In this document: piece by piece, positions 55,101-63,500 of the stretch
Layout of the letters: each line of letters opens with the position of its first letter
How positions within the stretch are numbered: the first letter of the stretch is position 1
The notes under the pieces: model-generated
Told to the model about the DNA's origin: nothing
Databases searched by the model: none
The model's input: the letters and a program-made list of their open reading frames with translations, nothing else
Position numbers and translations under genes: made by a program
From: Callaeas wilsoni
Lineage: Eukaryota > Chordata > Aves > Passeriformes > Callaeidae
Assembly (NCBI GenBank): GCA_013398955.1
Contig: VWPU01012707.1
Location: 372,001 to 436,000 of the forward strand
Length of the DNA stretch: 64,000 nt
Direction: 5' to 3'

Positions 55101-58100
55101 AATCCTCCTCTGGCCCAACTTGAAGCTGTTTCCTCTTGTCCTGTCACCTGGGAGAAGAGGCTGACCTTCCCCTGGCTACAGCCTCCTTTCAGGGAGTTGT
55201 GGACAGTGATAAGGTCACTCCGTGATGCCTTTTCTCCGGACTAAACAATCACAGCTCCCTCAGCTGCTCCTCATAAGACTTGTATTTCAGATCTTCACGA
55301 GCTTCACTGCCCTTCTCTGGACTTGCACCAGTGCCTCAATATCCTTCTTGTAGCGAGGGGCCCAAAACCGAACACAGGATTTGAGGTGCAGCCTCACCAG
55401 TGTCAAGTACTGAGGGACCATCCCTGTCCCGGTCCTGCTGGCCACATATTTCTGATACACGTCAGTTTCTCCAGAAGAGTACATCATGCAGAATCCAGAA
55501 GTCTCTTGCTATTTAACTTTCACTGCTGCGCCCTTTATGAGCTCTAATGCAGAGGTCTCCTGCAGTGGTATCTCTGCCTTGGGCTGCGGGAGGGAGTGTG
55601 CGGAGAGCAGCACCATGCCCGCGGTGGGCACAGCTAGTGAGCAGCAGATGCTGAGAGGTGGGTAGATCCCCTCCTTCACAGATCATTTCATCATAACCTT
55701 ATCAGCCCTTTGCCATGATCAGGAAATGTGATAGATATGAGCTAGTTATGAAGGATGCTTCCTCAGGGTTACAACTCTGTGGAGTTGCTTTAGGTCTCCT
55801 CAGATGCTGGCTGCAGGTTTGACTGTCCACAGCAAATTCCTCAGCAATGTTCAGCTTAGCACAGCACACCATCCACTTGCGTTCTCTCTTTCAACATTTT
55901 AGCTAAAAGATGAGAATTTAGGAGTGTTCAAAAGAGAAGTTGAAATAACTAACCTGCATAGCACAAGAATACAGATTAAGATAACAGGAGGGAGGAGAAC
56001 GAGAATGTAAGGAGAATTTTTTCTAAACAGAAAGCTACCAGCTATCAAAAGAGGCAGAACTAAATCAAAATACATATGATATTTAAAATTAGGTCAGTCA
56101 AATTACTGAGGAATAGAAATAATCCAGCATTCCCATGAAGTGTCATTAGTTAAATCACTTAAGAGGCATCTTATTTTTTAGACCTGGAGTTTCTGGTTTT
56201 CTGACCATTTACTTCCTTTCTGCTTCCTGTGGCAAGCAGTCATGAGCATGATGTGTTCTGGGAAGCTAAACTTGCTCCGCAGATCTTATCTTCACCCTTA
56301 CAGATCTTATCTGCAGCCTTACTGGTACACTGACAGATGCATGTGTCAGCCTAAACCTTTTCTGAAAGCAAGCAAAGAAAGGTTTTTCATTTCCTATGAC
56401 ATATGTTGATAATGAGGAAGCAGAGAGTGTGATTTCTTTTCCCTTATCACCTTATCCAGCTGAGGAAGTGCCTATCCTTTGATTTTTTTTCAAATGTAGA
56501 CAAAGGAGAACACCGTAAGTAGAGACATTGTGTTAATGTGTTTTTCCTTCCCCACCACCTGTTTAGTTTTGAATTTTTTCCCCCTCACTGTGTATTTGAA
56601 CTCTTTTTGTATTTTTGGGAATGTCCAGAATTTTGAAAACACTATTGAAATAAAAATAATCAGCATAGAACAGATTTTATGTTGTCGGCATTGGGTGGGA
56701 ACGTTCCAATGACCATCAAGAAATGGGGCCCCTATATTACTCATGAACTAATCATACTTTTTGTTCAGAAGGATCCTTATTATGAACAGAAGCACTACAG
56801 GGAACTTTCAGTTAGGATTTCAGCAAAATATTAAAGCGTCACCTGCAAACCTTTCATATCAATTTAAATATCTATTTTGTTTGAGCAGAAAAGAAAGGCT
56901 GGATTTCTATTGTAGAAAAAGCAGAAGGCAATTATTTCTGGAATACATAGCTTTCCACAAGTATTATTGTCCTTCAAGACATTGTTTAGCACATACCATG
57001 CAGGGTTGACACCCACCAGCATCACCATTTTTAAAGCCACTCTTTTGTGAAGATTCCATTTTTCTATTGACGTTGCCAAACAAATTACTCCAATCAGCAG
57101 CAGATGAAAGTCTTTAAAATAAGCAGCTGCTACCTGAAATAAAAGAAAAAAAAAACAAAAACCAAAAAAGAAAATAAACCCATTTTAAAAAAATTTAATG
57201 GTGAATTTCTTTTAGGATTTGGTAATATCACTTTAATGAAAAAATTCAGAAAGATAATATTATGAAATAAATAAACAGACTTTTTTTGCTTAAAATTAAA
57301 CTGTTAAGTTCATTGGAACTGTTAAGTTCATTGGAACTGTTAAATTCATTTAACTCGATTCAAGAATAAATGCACTAAAGTGCACAAGGTTGAAACATAA
57401 AAAATAAAGCTTCGGATAGAGCAACCTAAAATCATGAGTCACATCTCACATACATAATAAATCAGAAATTAACTATTGTTTTTATTACTTTTTAATCTAT
57501 CAAACTGTTAAAATAACTTTAAGCATAAACGTAGAGTATGATTATGTGTAATTTCATCTCTTTGGCATGAAGGTCTTTACCCAACAGTTTGCTCGTGGGG
57601 TCATTATTGTGACATTTTGCCTCTGTAATATTAAGGATATTTCATAACTATCCAGCACTTTCCCATCAACTGGCATCTAAGCACTGAGCCACTATCTAGA
57701 AGAAATTATTGAAGAAATTACTAAAGAAATGTGAGCAAGTCCTGAAGACAAAGTATGTAAGCAAGTCTTGAGGCAGAACTATTTAGATTGGCACTCAGCA
57801 AATCCATGGTTTTGCCTGACAGGTTTCAACATTACGTGTTTCATTCTTTGGCGTTTGGATTCCTGATATGCATAATATAAAGGAGAGAAAAATAAGGGTT
57901 ACCTCCTTGGATCCCATTATACCAAACAACGGGAACATAAAGGCAGGGAGCAAAGCTGAAACAGCCAGTGGCAAAGCTTCTGTGAGCCAAAAGATGGCAA
58001 CTACAAACAACGTGTATGCACATTCTGCTTCCTAGAATACAAAAGGCACCAATGAAAACATGAGTCGATCATCCAGGGGAAAAAAAATCACAATTCAAAA

Positions 58101-59920
58101 AGTACAGCTCCATCAGTAGAGAGATTCCTCACACCTGGAAAAAGTATGAGTCAAAGGACTTGCGTTTAGGGTAGTTACTGTGTGCTATTGACAATCCTGC
58201 TGAGATATGAAACACAGCCAGTAAAATAGTTCTAGAGAGGGTTTTTTCAAAGAGATGGTAAAATTTTTTAAATTCTAGCACTCAGGAAAGGTGGGAAAAA
58301 GATCAGCTGCCTGTCCCTTCAAGGACAATTAATCATCTAGGTCAATCTGGAGAATTCTTAGGCCATGAATTCCCATAAATCAAAAGCATTCTGCCTCTGT
58401 AAGCAAACCTTTAAGACTCTAGGAGTACTCTCAGTCAATAATAGGTCAAATTTTTTCTCTCCTGAAGTTCTGTCATCAGTAGCAATAAGGCAAGGGTATC
58501 ATTTAACAAAAAAGGTATCATGCAAGACTGACAAGAAACACAGCTGTTGTTCTTAAGGCTTGTAATTCTAGCAAGTATCTTTTGTTTCAACTCCTTAAAA
58601 CCAGGAGGTTTTTTTTTTTCTTTTTTTTTCCCCCCAGGAGAATCGTTTTCAATGCTGCTTGTAAAATGCAGCCCCAGACAAATATAACAAGGTGTAGTAA
58701 ATCTAGTTTCTTCCAGAGTATTAGAAATCTCTTTTGTGTTGTTTTTAATTTATATTTCTGCTTTTAAGGAAAATGGTTTGGAACTCTTAGTGCCCCTGGT
58801 TAGGGTATGAAATTACTCAACAGCAGCAGAAATGGTTTGTACTGGGAAAGGAACAGCTTAATGATGTGGCTCTTGGAACCTTTGACTGGAAAACAACAAT
58901 ATTAAACCTAAGTAGGTCGGCTGTGGCTATCATTTATTTTGTGGAAGAAATTTTTATTATGTATGAAACAATTTGAAAGTATCCATTCACTTAGCAAAAG
59001 TTCATCTCACTTAAGTCCTACCACATTAAGAATTTCCCATGAGTTTCCTCACAGAAAGGAAACTGAAATATTGGAAATGTGATGTGAGAGTGTGAAGCAC
59101 ATTGCTCTGTAACCACCATCTAACTGTGATGCAAGGGCTTCTGAGCCAAATTTTCATGTATCATCATACATGGTATGTGTAACGCACACTTGATAACACA
59201 TCACAGAATTCCATTTCATTCTGCTGGCATCAGAGCTGTACCAAATAGAGTCATTAATGACATTGTTAGATAGCTGTTTCATCAGCTTGGAGTTGTTGCA
59301 AGAGTTAGTGAATGCCAGAATTTATTTCAAGTAAAATAAAATATTATGTCCTGTCATAGATTTTGCTCTGTTTAGGAACTAGAGGGAATTTGTCAGATCA
59401 CTGATTTCAGTCATTTCCTATCAGACAACACAAAATGTGATGAACTTAAGATCCTTCATTAAACAAAAAGTAATTGCAGCTCTTTTCCTGACAATTCATC
59501 TCCATTGTCAATCATACAAAGCTGTTTAAAAGTGTCCAAAAAGTAATAATGAGAACAAGATTTTCAATGTAGTTCAGATGTTGTTAGAAAACAAATACGT
59601 GATTCAGAGCTTCATGCATCCAGTACAGAATTTTACATTGAAGCTGTCTTCTCTACATTTCTGTGCAAATACAAAAAAATAATCGCAATGCAAACATCAT
59701 TATTCATTTAAGGTCCCTTCCAACTCAAACTATCTGTGATTCTGTTAATCTGAAAAGGTCTGGGAATCTCAGTCTTTACATACAGGTGAAAAATAATTAT
59801 CTCTCCAAGCAGGTCACTTACTTTGGTTTTGATGATAAGTGGAAGTGGAAGTAAAAGCAGTGGGGTGAGGACAATGAGCAGGAACTTTCGGTAAAGCAGG
59901 AGGTAGCTAAGAATCTTCAT
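37042..59920 (-). CDS. SLC13A1: SLC13A1, Na+/sulfate cotransporter NaS1 (15 exons)
   Basis: Gene span from ATG to stop. The protein is a multipass plasma-membrane symporter. From family knowledge, NaS1 couples sodium entry to sulfate uptake at the apical membrane of kidney proximal tubule and intestine and maintains body sulfate. Joining the exons gives an uninterrupted 606-residue frame, against about 595 in human. Visible motifs: N-terminal hydrophobic segment (about 12-30), EKWNLHKR after residue 97, SNT at 139-141, a hydrophilic Lys/Glu-rich loop at about 165-240, TGTSTN at 267-272, [11 protein letters not shown] near 446-456, SNPAT at 498-502, the Na:sulfate symporter signature [17 protein letters not shown] at 532-548, and the sequon N-G-T at 603-605, like the glycosylated C-terminal Asn of mammalian NaS1. 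All introns use GT/AG. The start has A at -3. The frame is intact, so the gene looks functional. SLC13A4 is the closest alternative, but the N-terminus and C-terminus fit SLC13A1 better. Confidence 0.96.
37286..37423 (-). CDS. SLC13A1: SLC13A1 exon 14 (symporter signature)
   Basis: Encodes residues 514-559, beginning [18 protein letters not shown] and containing the family signature [17 protein letters not shown], then FSYGHL. The pattern [STACP]-S-x2-F-x2-P-[LIVM]-[GSA]-x3-N-x-[LIVM]-V is fully satisfied. Acceptor TTTTTTGGTAG|GCT; donor GACATG|GTGAGT; both phase 0. The following intron is only 100 bp. Confidence 0.97.
37652..38537 (+). mobile_element. CR1 LINE 3' portion, plus strand, interrupted by gap
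   Basis: It begins with GATGATCCAGATGAAGGG and CR1 reverse-transcriptase-region sequence (GGGAGTAGGAAGGCTCTGCA, GGTTCAACAAG, GGCCAAGAAGGCCAATGGCA). After the N run it continues with GAGGAGCAGCTGAAGGAGCT, CTCAAGCTGCACCAAGGGAG and GACACGATGATCTCAGAAAT. It ends in GATTCTGTAATTCTGTG, a decayed ATTCTATG tail. It is 5'-truncated, non-coding and antisense to SLC13A1. Confidence 0.93.
37982..38110. other. Assembly gap (129 N)
   Basis: 129 consecutive undetermined bases inside the CR1 copy of intron 13. Reading frames crossing the gap are artefacts. CR1 sequence resumes on the far side in the same orientation, so the gap size is roughly right or the missing piece is repeat sequence. Confidence 0.99.
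38924..39430 (+). mobile_element. Solo LTR, avian ERVL-like, plus strand
   Basis: Starts TGTATGTTTTGGATTTGTGC and ends in TTTAAATCA, giving TG...CA termini about 507 bp apart. Internal landmarks match the avian ERVL-type LTR as I know it: GCTGAGCAGTACTTACACAG, GAGGAGGCTGGGGTGAAACT, CATACCATATGGCATCATGC, a TATA box TATATAAAG near 39138, GAAGCAGTGAATTAATTACT, TTATCTCAACCCATGAG and GAGTGAGTGAGCGGCTGCC. No internal retroviral genes flank it, so it is a solo LTR or fragment. I see no convincing target-site duplication, so the ends may be off by a few bases. Confidence 0.82.
39642..39803 (-). CDS. SLC13A1: SLC13A1 exon 13 (SNPAT motif)
   Basis: Encodes residues 460-513: VSKLSEW, then KLTPLGSLP, a hydrophobic helix, [14 protein letters not shown] and [13 protein letters not shown] is the second of the two repeat-related sodium/substrate-site motifs of SLC13 carriers. 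Acceptor CCTTATGCAG|GTT; donor CCTTTG|GTGAGT; phase 0 on both sides; 54 whole codons. Confidence 0.97.
40465..40574 (-). CDS. SLC13A1: SLC13A1 exon 12
   Basis: Encodes the end of codon 423 through residue 459: [19 protein letters not shown], then [17 protein letters not shown]. The glycine-rich GGGFALADG segment is strongly conserved in the family. Acceptor TTTTCTCTAG|CTG (phase 1 entry); donor TGCGAG|GTAATG (phase 0 exit). Confidence 0.96.
41460..41563 (-). CDS. SLC13A1: SLC13A1 exon 11
   Basis: Encodes residues 389-422 plus the first base of 423: [19 protein letters not shown], then IIPAK and a polar linker ending SNGQN. Acceptor TTCTCCTTAG|GTAT. The donor that keeps phase with exon 12 is AACA|GTTGAG, a weak site. 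An in-frame TGA lies at 41455-41457, just inside the intron. The acceptor lies about 50 bp from an LTR fragment. Confidence 0.9.
41612..42030 (+). mobile_element. LTR fragment, avian ERVK-like, plus strand
   Basis: Starts in GGAGAAGGAGGGGAGGAGAG, then AGTCTGCTGTGGACTGACCG, CCCTTGCACTACTAGG, TTTTAGTTTTTGTCTTTG, GTTAAATTAATTTTTCTC, TTTTATCCTGACCCACAAGC, CTCCCCTCTCCTGTTGAGGA, GTAAGTGGCTGGGTGTGCAC and CTGGCAGACAATCAAGGTCA, ending CTCCTCACA. The order matches the 3' part of an avian ERVK-type LTR as I remember it. The 5' end appears truncated and no internal retroviral region follows. It is antisense to SLC13A1 in intron 10. Confidence 0.75.
42031..47274 (-). other. SLC13A1: SLC13A1 intron 10, main part
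   Basis: Intron 10 (41564-47274) is the longest, about 5.7 kb. Apart from the LTR at its 3' end and a CR1 fragment (43258-43640), it shows AT-rich sequence without recognisable exons. A 133-codon open frame at 43835-44236 on the gene strand has no homology I recognise. Confidence 0.7.
43258..43640 (-). mobile_element. CR1 LINE fragment, minus strand
   Basis: Plus-strand phrases AGGAGGTCGTCTGGTCCAAC, TCCCTCTGCTCAGACAGAGT, GTATCTCCAAAGATGGAAAA, TTCCTAATGTTTAGGAGGGA and CTCATCCTGTCACTGAGCCC are the reverse complement of a CR1 3' region of a different subfamily from the 19-kb copy. It is diverged and lies in intron 10 in the same orientation as SLC13A1. The ends are approximate. Confidence 0.85.
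47275..47376 (-). CDS. SLC13A1: SLC13A1 exon 10
   Basis: Completes codon 354 and encodes residues 355-387 plus two bases of 388: [18 protein letters not shown], then [15 protein letters not shown]. Of two nearby AG dinucleotides, CTATAG|CTGCCCAG is chosen because it alone keeps the frame from exon 9; the second AG, 8 nt later, would shift it. Donor CCAAA|GTAAGT. Confidence 0.94.
47466..47564 (-). CDS. SLC13A1: SLC13A1 exon 9
   Basis: Completes codon 321 and encodes residues 322-353: [20 protein letters not shown], then [12 protein letters not shown], a hydrophilic cytosolic loop. Acceptor TAAATTCCAG|TTTT; donor ATTAG|GTATTT. The following intron is 89 bp. Confidence 0.95.
48748..48867 (-). 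CDS. SLC13A1: SLC13A1 exon 8
   Basis: Completes codon 281 and encodes residues 282-320: [13 protein letters not shown], a hydrophobic helix and [12 protein letters not shown]. Acceptor TTTCATTCAG|GCG; donor TTTGA|GTAAGT. A run of A (T on the gene strand) beside the acceptor forms the polypyrimidine tract. Confidence 0.96.
   Translation of the reverse strand, partial: ALPRLPVHQFWILVYSFHSHRSYYSGALLALAPVAFPWV
51479..51642 (-). CDS. SLC13A1: SLC13A1 exon 7 (TGTSTN motif)
   Basis: Encodes residues 227-280: [19 protein letters not shown], then [20 protein letters not shown] and [10 protein letters not shown]. The [12 protein letters not shown] segment is a conserved substrate/sodium-site region of SLC13 carriers. 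The acceptor is the tandem AAGCAG: splicing after AAG includes Gln227, splicing after CAG omits it (exon start 51639). Donor TTC|GTAAGA. Confidence 0.95.
52134..52200 (-). CDS. SLC13A1: SLC13A1 exon 6
   Basis: Completes Gly204 and encodes residues 205-226: [12 protein letters not shown] followed by a Lys/Glu-rich run ending KEQ. It is part of the large hydrophilic loop that varies most among orthologues. Acceptor GTTTTTCCAG|ATAT; donor GAACAG|GTACTT. The YNN sequence matches the human loop, which supports exon identity. Confidence 0.9.
52290..52347 (-). CDS. SLC13A1: SLC13A1 exon 5
   Basis: Short 58-nt exon. It completes Glu185 and encodes residues 186-203, [18 protein letters not shown], in the hydrophilic loop. 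Acceptor TGTCTTACAG|AAAA; donor AATGG|GTAATT. It is separated from exon 6 by an 89-bp intron. Sequence conservation is low, but phase and flanking sites fit exactly. Confidence 0.88.
52955..53142 (-). CDS. SLC13A1: SLC13A1 exon 4 (SNT motif)
   Basis: Completes Trp122 and encodes residues 123-184: [36 protein letters not shown], then an acidic stretch with a possible sequon NGS. SNT at 139-141 is the first sodium/substrate-site motif of the family. Acceptor TCTGTTCCAG|GCTT; donor GGACG|GTAGGA. Confidence 0.97.
53143..56996 (-). other. SLC13A1: SLC13A1 intron 3
   Basis: A 3.9-kb intron containing a CR1 copy (54880-55476) and, upstream of it in gene direction, a short open segment with possible splice sites (55954-56034) discussed as a finding. 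The remainder shows no recognised feature. Confidence 0.75.
54880..55476 (-). mobile_element. CR1 LINE fragment, minus strand
   Basis: Plus strand begins TCATAGAATAATCTGGGCTG and continues AAGGTCATCAAGTCCAACCA, TCTTCAAATACCTCCAGGGA, GCTGTTTCCTCTTGTCCTGT, TCAGCTGCTCCTCATAAGAC and GTCCCGGTCCTGCTGGCCAC. This is the reverse complement of a CR1 3' end. It lies in intron 3, in the same orientation as SLC13A1. The far boundary, after CATATTTCTGATACACG, is approximate. Confidence 0.92.
56997..57133 (-). CDS. SLC13A1: SLC13A1 exon 3
   Basis: Encodes residues 77-121 plus two bases of Trp122: [20 protein letters not shown], then [17 protein letters not shown] and GVNPA. The EKWNLHKR segment is a very conserved SLC13 landmark. 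Acceptor TTATTTCAG|GTA; donor GCATG|GTATGT. Confidence 0.97.
57301..57350. repeat. 18-bp tandem repeat in intron 2
   Basis: CTGTTAAGTTCATTGGAA occurs twice exactly in tandem, followed by a 14-bp partial third copy with one change. This looks like a recent slippage duplication. Confidence 0.9.
57903..58031 (-). CDS. SLC13A1: SLC13A1 exon 2
   Basis: Encodes residues 34-76: [20 protein letters not shown], then [17 protein letters not shown] and [13 protein letters not shown] is a family hallmark. Acceptor TATTCTAG|GAA; donor AAGGAG|GTAACC; phase 0 on both sides, 43 codons. Confidence 0.97.
59706..59745 (+). mobile_element. CR1 3'-terminal remnant, plus strand
   Basis: AAGGTCCCTTCCAACTCAAA followed by CTATCTGTGATTCTGT is the last roughly 40 bp of a CR1. 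It is extremely 5'-truncated and lies in intron 1, about 75 bp from the exon 1 donor. Confidence 0.8.
59822..59920 (-). CDS. SLC13A1: SLC13A1 exon 1 (start codon)
   Basis: Encodes residues 1-33, starting [18 protein letters not shown] and ending in a Leu/Pro-rich helix and IIKTK. This start matches the human N-terminal form (M-K-x-x-S-Y-x-L-x-Y-R). The context is CAACCATGA with A at -3. Donor AAA|GTAAGT, phase 0. Confidence 0.95.
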
Positions 59921-59974
59921 GGTTGATGGCTGTTAGATGAGCTTTCCTGAAGAAACTGCCAAAAACATGTCTGA

Positions 59975-59983
59975 CTTTAAATA
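59975..59983 (-). promoter_or_regulatory. SLC13A1: TATA-like element upstream of SLC13A1
   Basis: The coding strand reads CTATTTAAAG, about 55-60 bp before the ATG. With a usual spacing of about 30 bp this would give a 5'UTR of roughly 30 nt. It is supported by position and sequence only; no transcript evidence is available. Confidence 0.4.
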
Positions 59984-60386
59984 GCTGACTCTGATTAATA
60001 TTTTTCCAAGCTATCACCTTTAGCCATTGCTAAAGCAGGCCAGTAAAGCAAGTTAAAATTAAATCTGGGTCTTTATTGTTTTAACGAGTTTATTAACAGT
60101 AGGTTGATAAGATAAGTGTTTGCCTTAAACCAAGGCTAGATGTCAGCCCTCTCAGGACTTTCTCTCCCTGCCCTTCCTCATAACAAGTTTATGTAATTAC
60201 AACAGGTTTTAGACAGCTAGAAAAATAAAAACTTCAGGTGCTCTCCTAGTCACTGTTGACTTCCATAGGAAGTCAAAACATATAACATACATAGAATATA
60301 TTTTCAAAACCTCTTGGGGCATTTATGTGAAATCATAAGCAAGATAATTTTATTGAACAGAATTAAAAATTCTTCATCGTCATCTC

Positions 60387-60515
60387 CATCTGTGGAGACA
60401 TTCACAACTTAGTAGGAAAAGACCCTGAGCAACCTGACCTGAACTTTGTTCTGCTTTGAGTAAAAGTCTGGACTAGATGACTTGCAGAAGTCTCTTCCAG
60501 CCTCAGCCTTTCTGT
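60387..60515 (+). mobile_element. CR1 3'-end fragment, plus strand
   Basis: TCTGTGGAGACATTCACAAC, CCCTGAGCAACCTGACCTGA, TCTGGACTAGATGACTTGCA and CTTCCAGCCTCAGCCTTTCT follow the CR1 3' end in order, without the terminal repeats. It lies about 0.5 kb upstream of the SLC13A1 start. Confidence 0.88.
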
Positions 60516-63500
60516 TGCTTTTATCTGTCTAGAATCTAAAGTATATGAGAAAAATAGGGACTCTTTTCCTGTCTTGCCAGGCAGGGAATAGCTCATTTTC
60601 TCTTCTCATGCAGAAAAAGGATAAGTTTTTTTTATGTACATCATATAAAGTTTTGAGGCAGTCTAAGAGTAGGAGAATTTTTGAGACAAAAGTCAAAAAT
60701 AAATAAATCCTTTTGCCTGAGTTTTCCTCTTTTTCAATAAAAAGAAAACTTGGTACTGTCTTTGTAATACAACAAAATAGCATCAAATAAAGAACAGGAA
60801 AAGAAAGGAAAGAAGCTTGTACACTATCTGTGGGTGAAGATTAAAAGGGGGAAGAACACATTGTTTTGTGCTTGAGATCTTACATGAAGCAGAAAATCAG
60901 AAGAGGAGACAGATGAAGGAGTGTTTGAGCTGCCATCAGAACCATCCAAAGGACAGGTAACAAAGGTAGATTTTTGCTATCCATATAACCTTTTGGTTAT
61001 AAGAAACCCATGTGTCAGAGGGCAGGCAAAGTAAGTGATCAGATTGTCGGTGTTGAGTACACACTTCTGGTTTCAGGAAGGCAGGACTTTGGCTATGGGA
61101 AAGCACTATCTCGTATCTAACTGGCAGAAAGCAATTGACTGAAAACCCAAAGGTGGGAAATAGACTGGGGAAAGTATAATGAAATAACAGCCTTGCTATT
61201 GGGGAACTGGGAAAACAGTTTTGGCATAACCTAGAGAGCTGAGACTGAAACTTCCTAGAAAGATGATGTAACAGGTTAAAGATGTTCAAATGAACTGATA
61301 ACTTTTGAAAGGGGCAGTTCTAAATATATAAAGACAAACCTGTTTAAAGAATTCAGAGACAGCATTAGGAAATCTTCAAATATCCAAAAATCAAAAAAGA
61401 ACTGTGTGAGATCTGGAAAAATTTGTGATATAAAGGAATAACAAACATTTAGACTGATAAATTCAGAAGGATTGTGATATGAAATATATTTCAGTTGGAG
61501 AAGTCGCAGAAAATTTCTATTTAAGTATCAGAACTAAGAGGAAATGAGAGGAGAGTGATTTAGTAAACAGAAGGGAAGACAAACTGCAGACAGTGCTGAA
61601 GCATTCAACATTTCCTTTCCTTGAGTCTTCACAAAGATAAATGGCAGTCAATTAAATTAATTTTAATATGAAAAATGGAATGCATTATGGGGACAGTGAT
61701 CGTGGGAGTAGTGAATATTTAGATTTAATATATGTATTCAAGTCAACAGTTCCAGATGAAATTCACCCGTAATTCATGGCTGATAATTCATGCAGTAATC
61801 TCAGAACTATTTTAGAATATATTTGAATGTATTTTGTTATGCCAAATATTTGAAAAACTGTGGAGTATTACAAGTTTCTAGAAAACCGGTCAGACATAAA
61901 TGGAAATTAAATATGTCACATGAACACAATTTAGTTTTCTTTTTTTTATGGGGCAGTTAACTTAGTGACCAAATATGTAAATTATATGTATTTTTATTTC
62001 CTTCAATAAACTTTTTAGATAAACTAAGAGCAAGTCAGAGATAAGCATAAAAGAAATGTTCTAAGGGAAATTATGCCCATGTGTACAAATTATTTTTTAT
62101 AAGTTGTTCTTGAAGAGCAGTTGAAATTGTTTTACATTCATACTTTAAAGATATTTCAAGTGGGATCCTTAAAAGGTCTATTCTGCTTAGTTTTCTAGCC
62201 CATATTTCTGTTAATGTTTTTGAATCATAAACTAGTAATCAGCAGGACAAAGATAATACCCTCTAGCTGATACTAGACCATAAAATCTGCCTTTTCAGCA
62301 TTTTTAGACAATCGCTGCTATAGCAAAATTCTTTGTGGAGATAGGAGTCTAGAACAAAAGAGAAAAGGAAAAGATACTTCCAATACTGATTCAAATAAAA
62401 TATTGCTGACGAAGAGTAGAAATTTTCCTGCATAATTAACACTGAAATTCTCAAGTCCGTCTGCAGGTCCCTGGTCAGCTATTAGAGATTGTCAGGGCAG
62501 AACAAGGAGTTACACCAAGGAAGTTTTCTTCCAAACTTATGCTGAGATCTTCCTGGAGCAGTCAAGCTTCTACAGGTAACCTGAGACTGGATTGACAGAT
62601 GGATGCTCAGGGAGAGAATAAATTTGCAGTGGAGTAAGTTAATGGAGGAGGCCTGAAGGCTTTCTGAAAGAATGGGATTTGGGACAAAATTTTCCTTACA
62701 GTCGGGAAGCAGGAGCAAGAGAGCATATGCAATCCTGCTTATAAACATACAGCTCTGCATGTGAAGACAAAAGTGGTTTTAATGTAATTTCAGGTGTTAC
62801 TGAACAATTATGAAAAAACATCATAAATTCAATTTGAAAAATAAATAAGGACGTATTTGCAACACTGGAAAAAAATTTTAAAAGAGTCAGAGTTTCTAGG
62901 GAGAAAGAATATTTCTAGTTATTTCCAGTGTTAGGTGATCTGGGTAGTATTGATCCCTTAATCCCTAGCCTTCTTGGAATGCTTAATTTATTTTTCTTAT
63001 GTCTTGAGTTAACTGTGGACATCCCTAGTGTATTTTCTCAGTAGCTGAATTGAGTTTTCTGGTTCATTTTTTCAGACCTCAGGAAAGCCTGTAGGAATGG
63101 TCCTTTTATGCTGAAGTTTTGTGTAGATAGCTGTATTTGCAGCTTGATTGAGGACTGCTATTTCTCTTCCATACTTGAAGAAGGCCTTGTGTGCTCCAAA
63201 ACATAATTGTGTGGGACAACAAAGCAGAAGTATTCAGATTTTTCCAAAAGCTGATTTTTCAACAAAACGAAGATCGAAGACTCATATGAGAGATCCAGTT
63301 ATGGGGAATGAGATGGTAAGGGGGATTGTCACACCCCAACAAATACAGTCAATGAGACAGCAGTCATGTCCTCACTGGTTAGCAGACAAAAAAAAAAATC
63401 TTTCCTAGGCACTATGAGATTCTGTAGAATGCATATCCCAGGACTCGCAGTTAGCTTGTGAGTTCTCTCTCTCGAGTGATCCAAGAGAACCGTTTTGACT

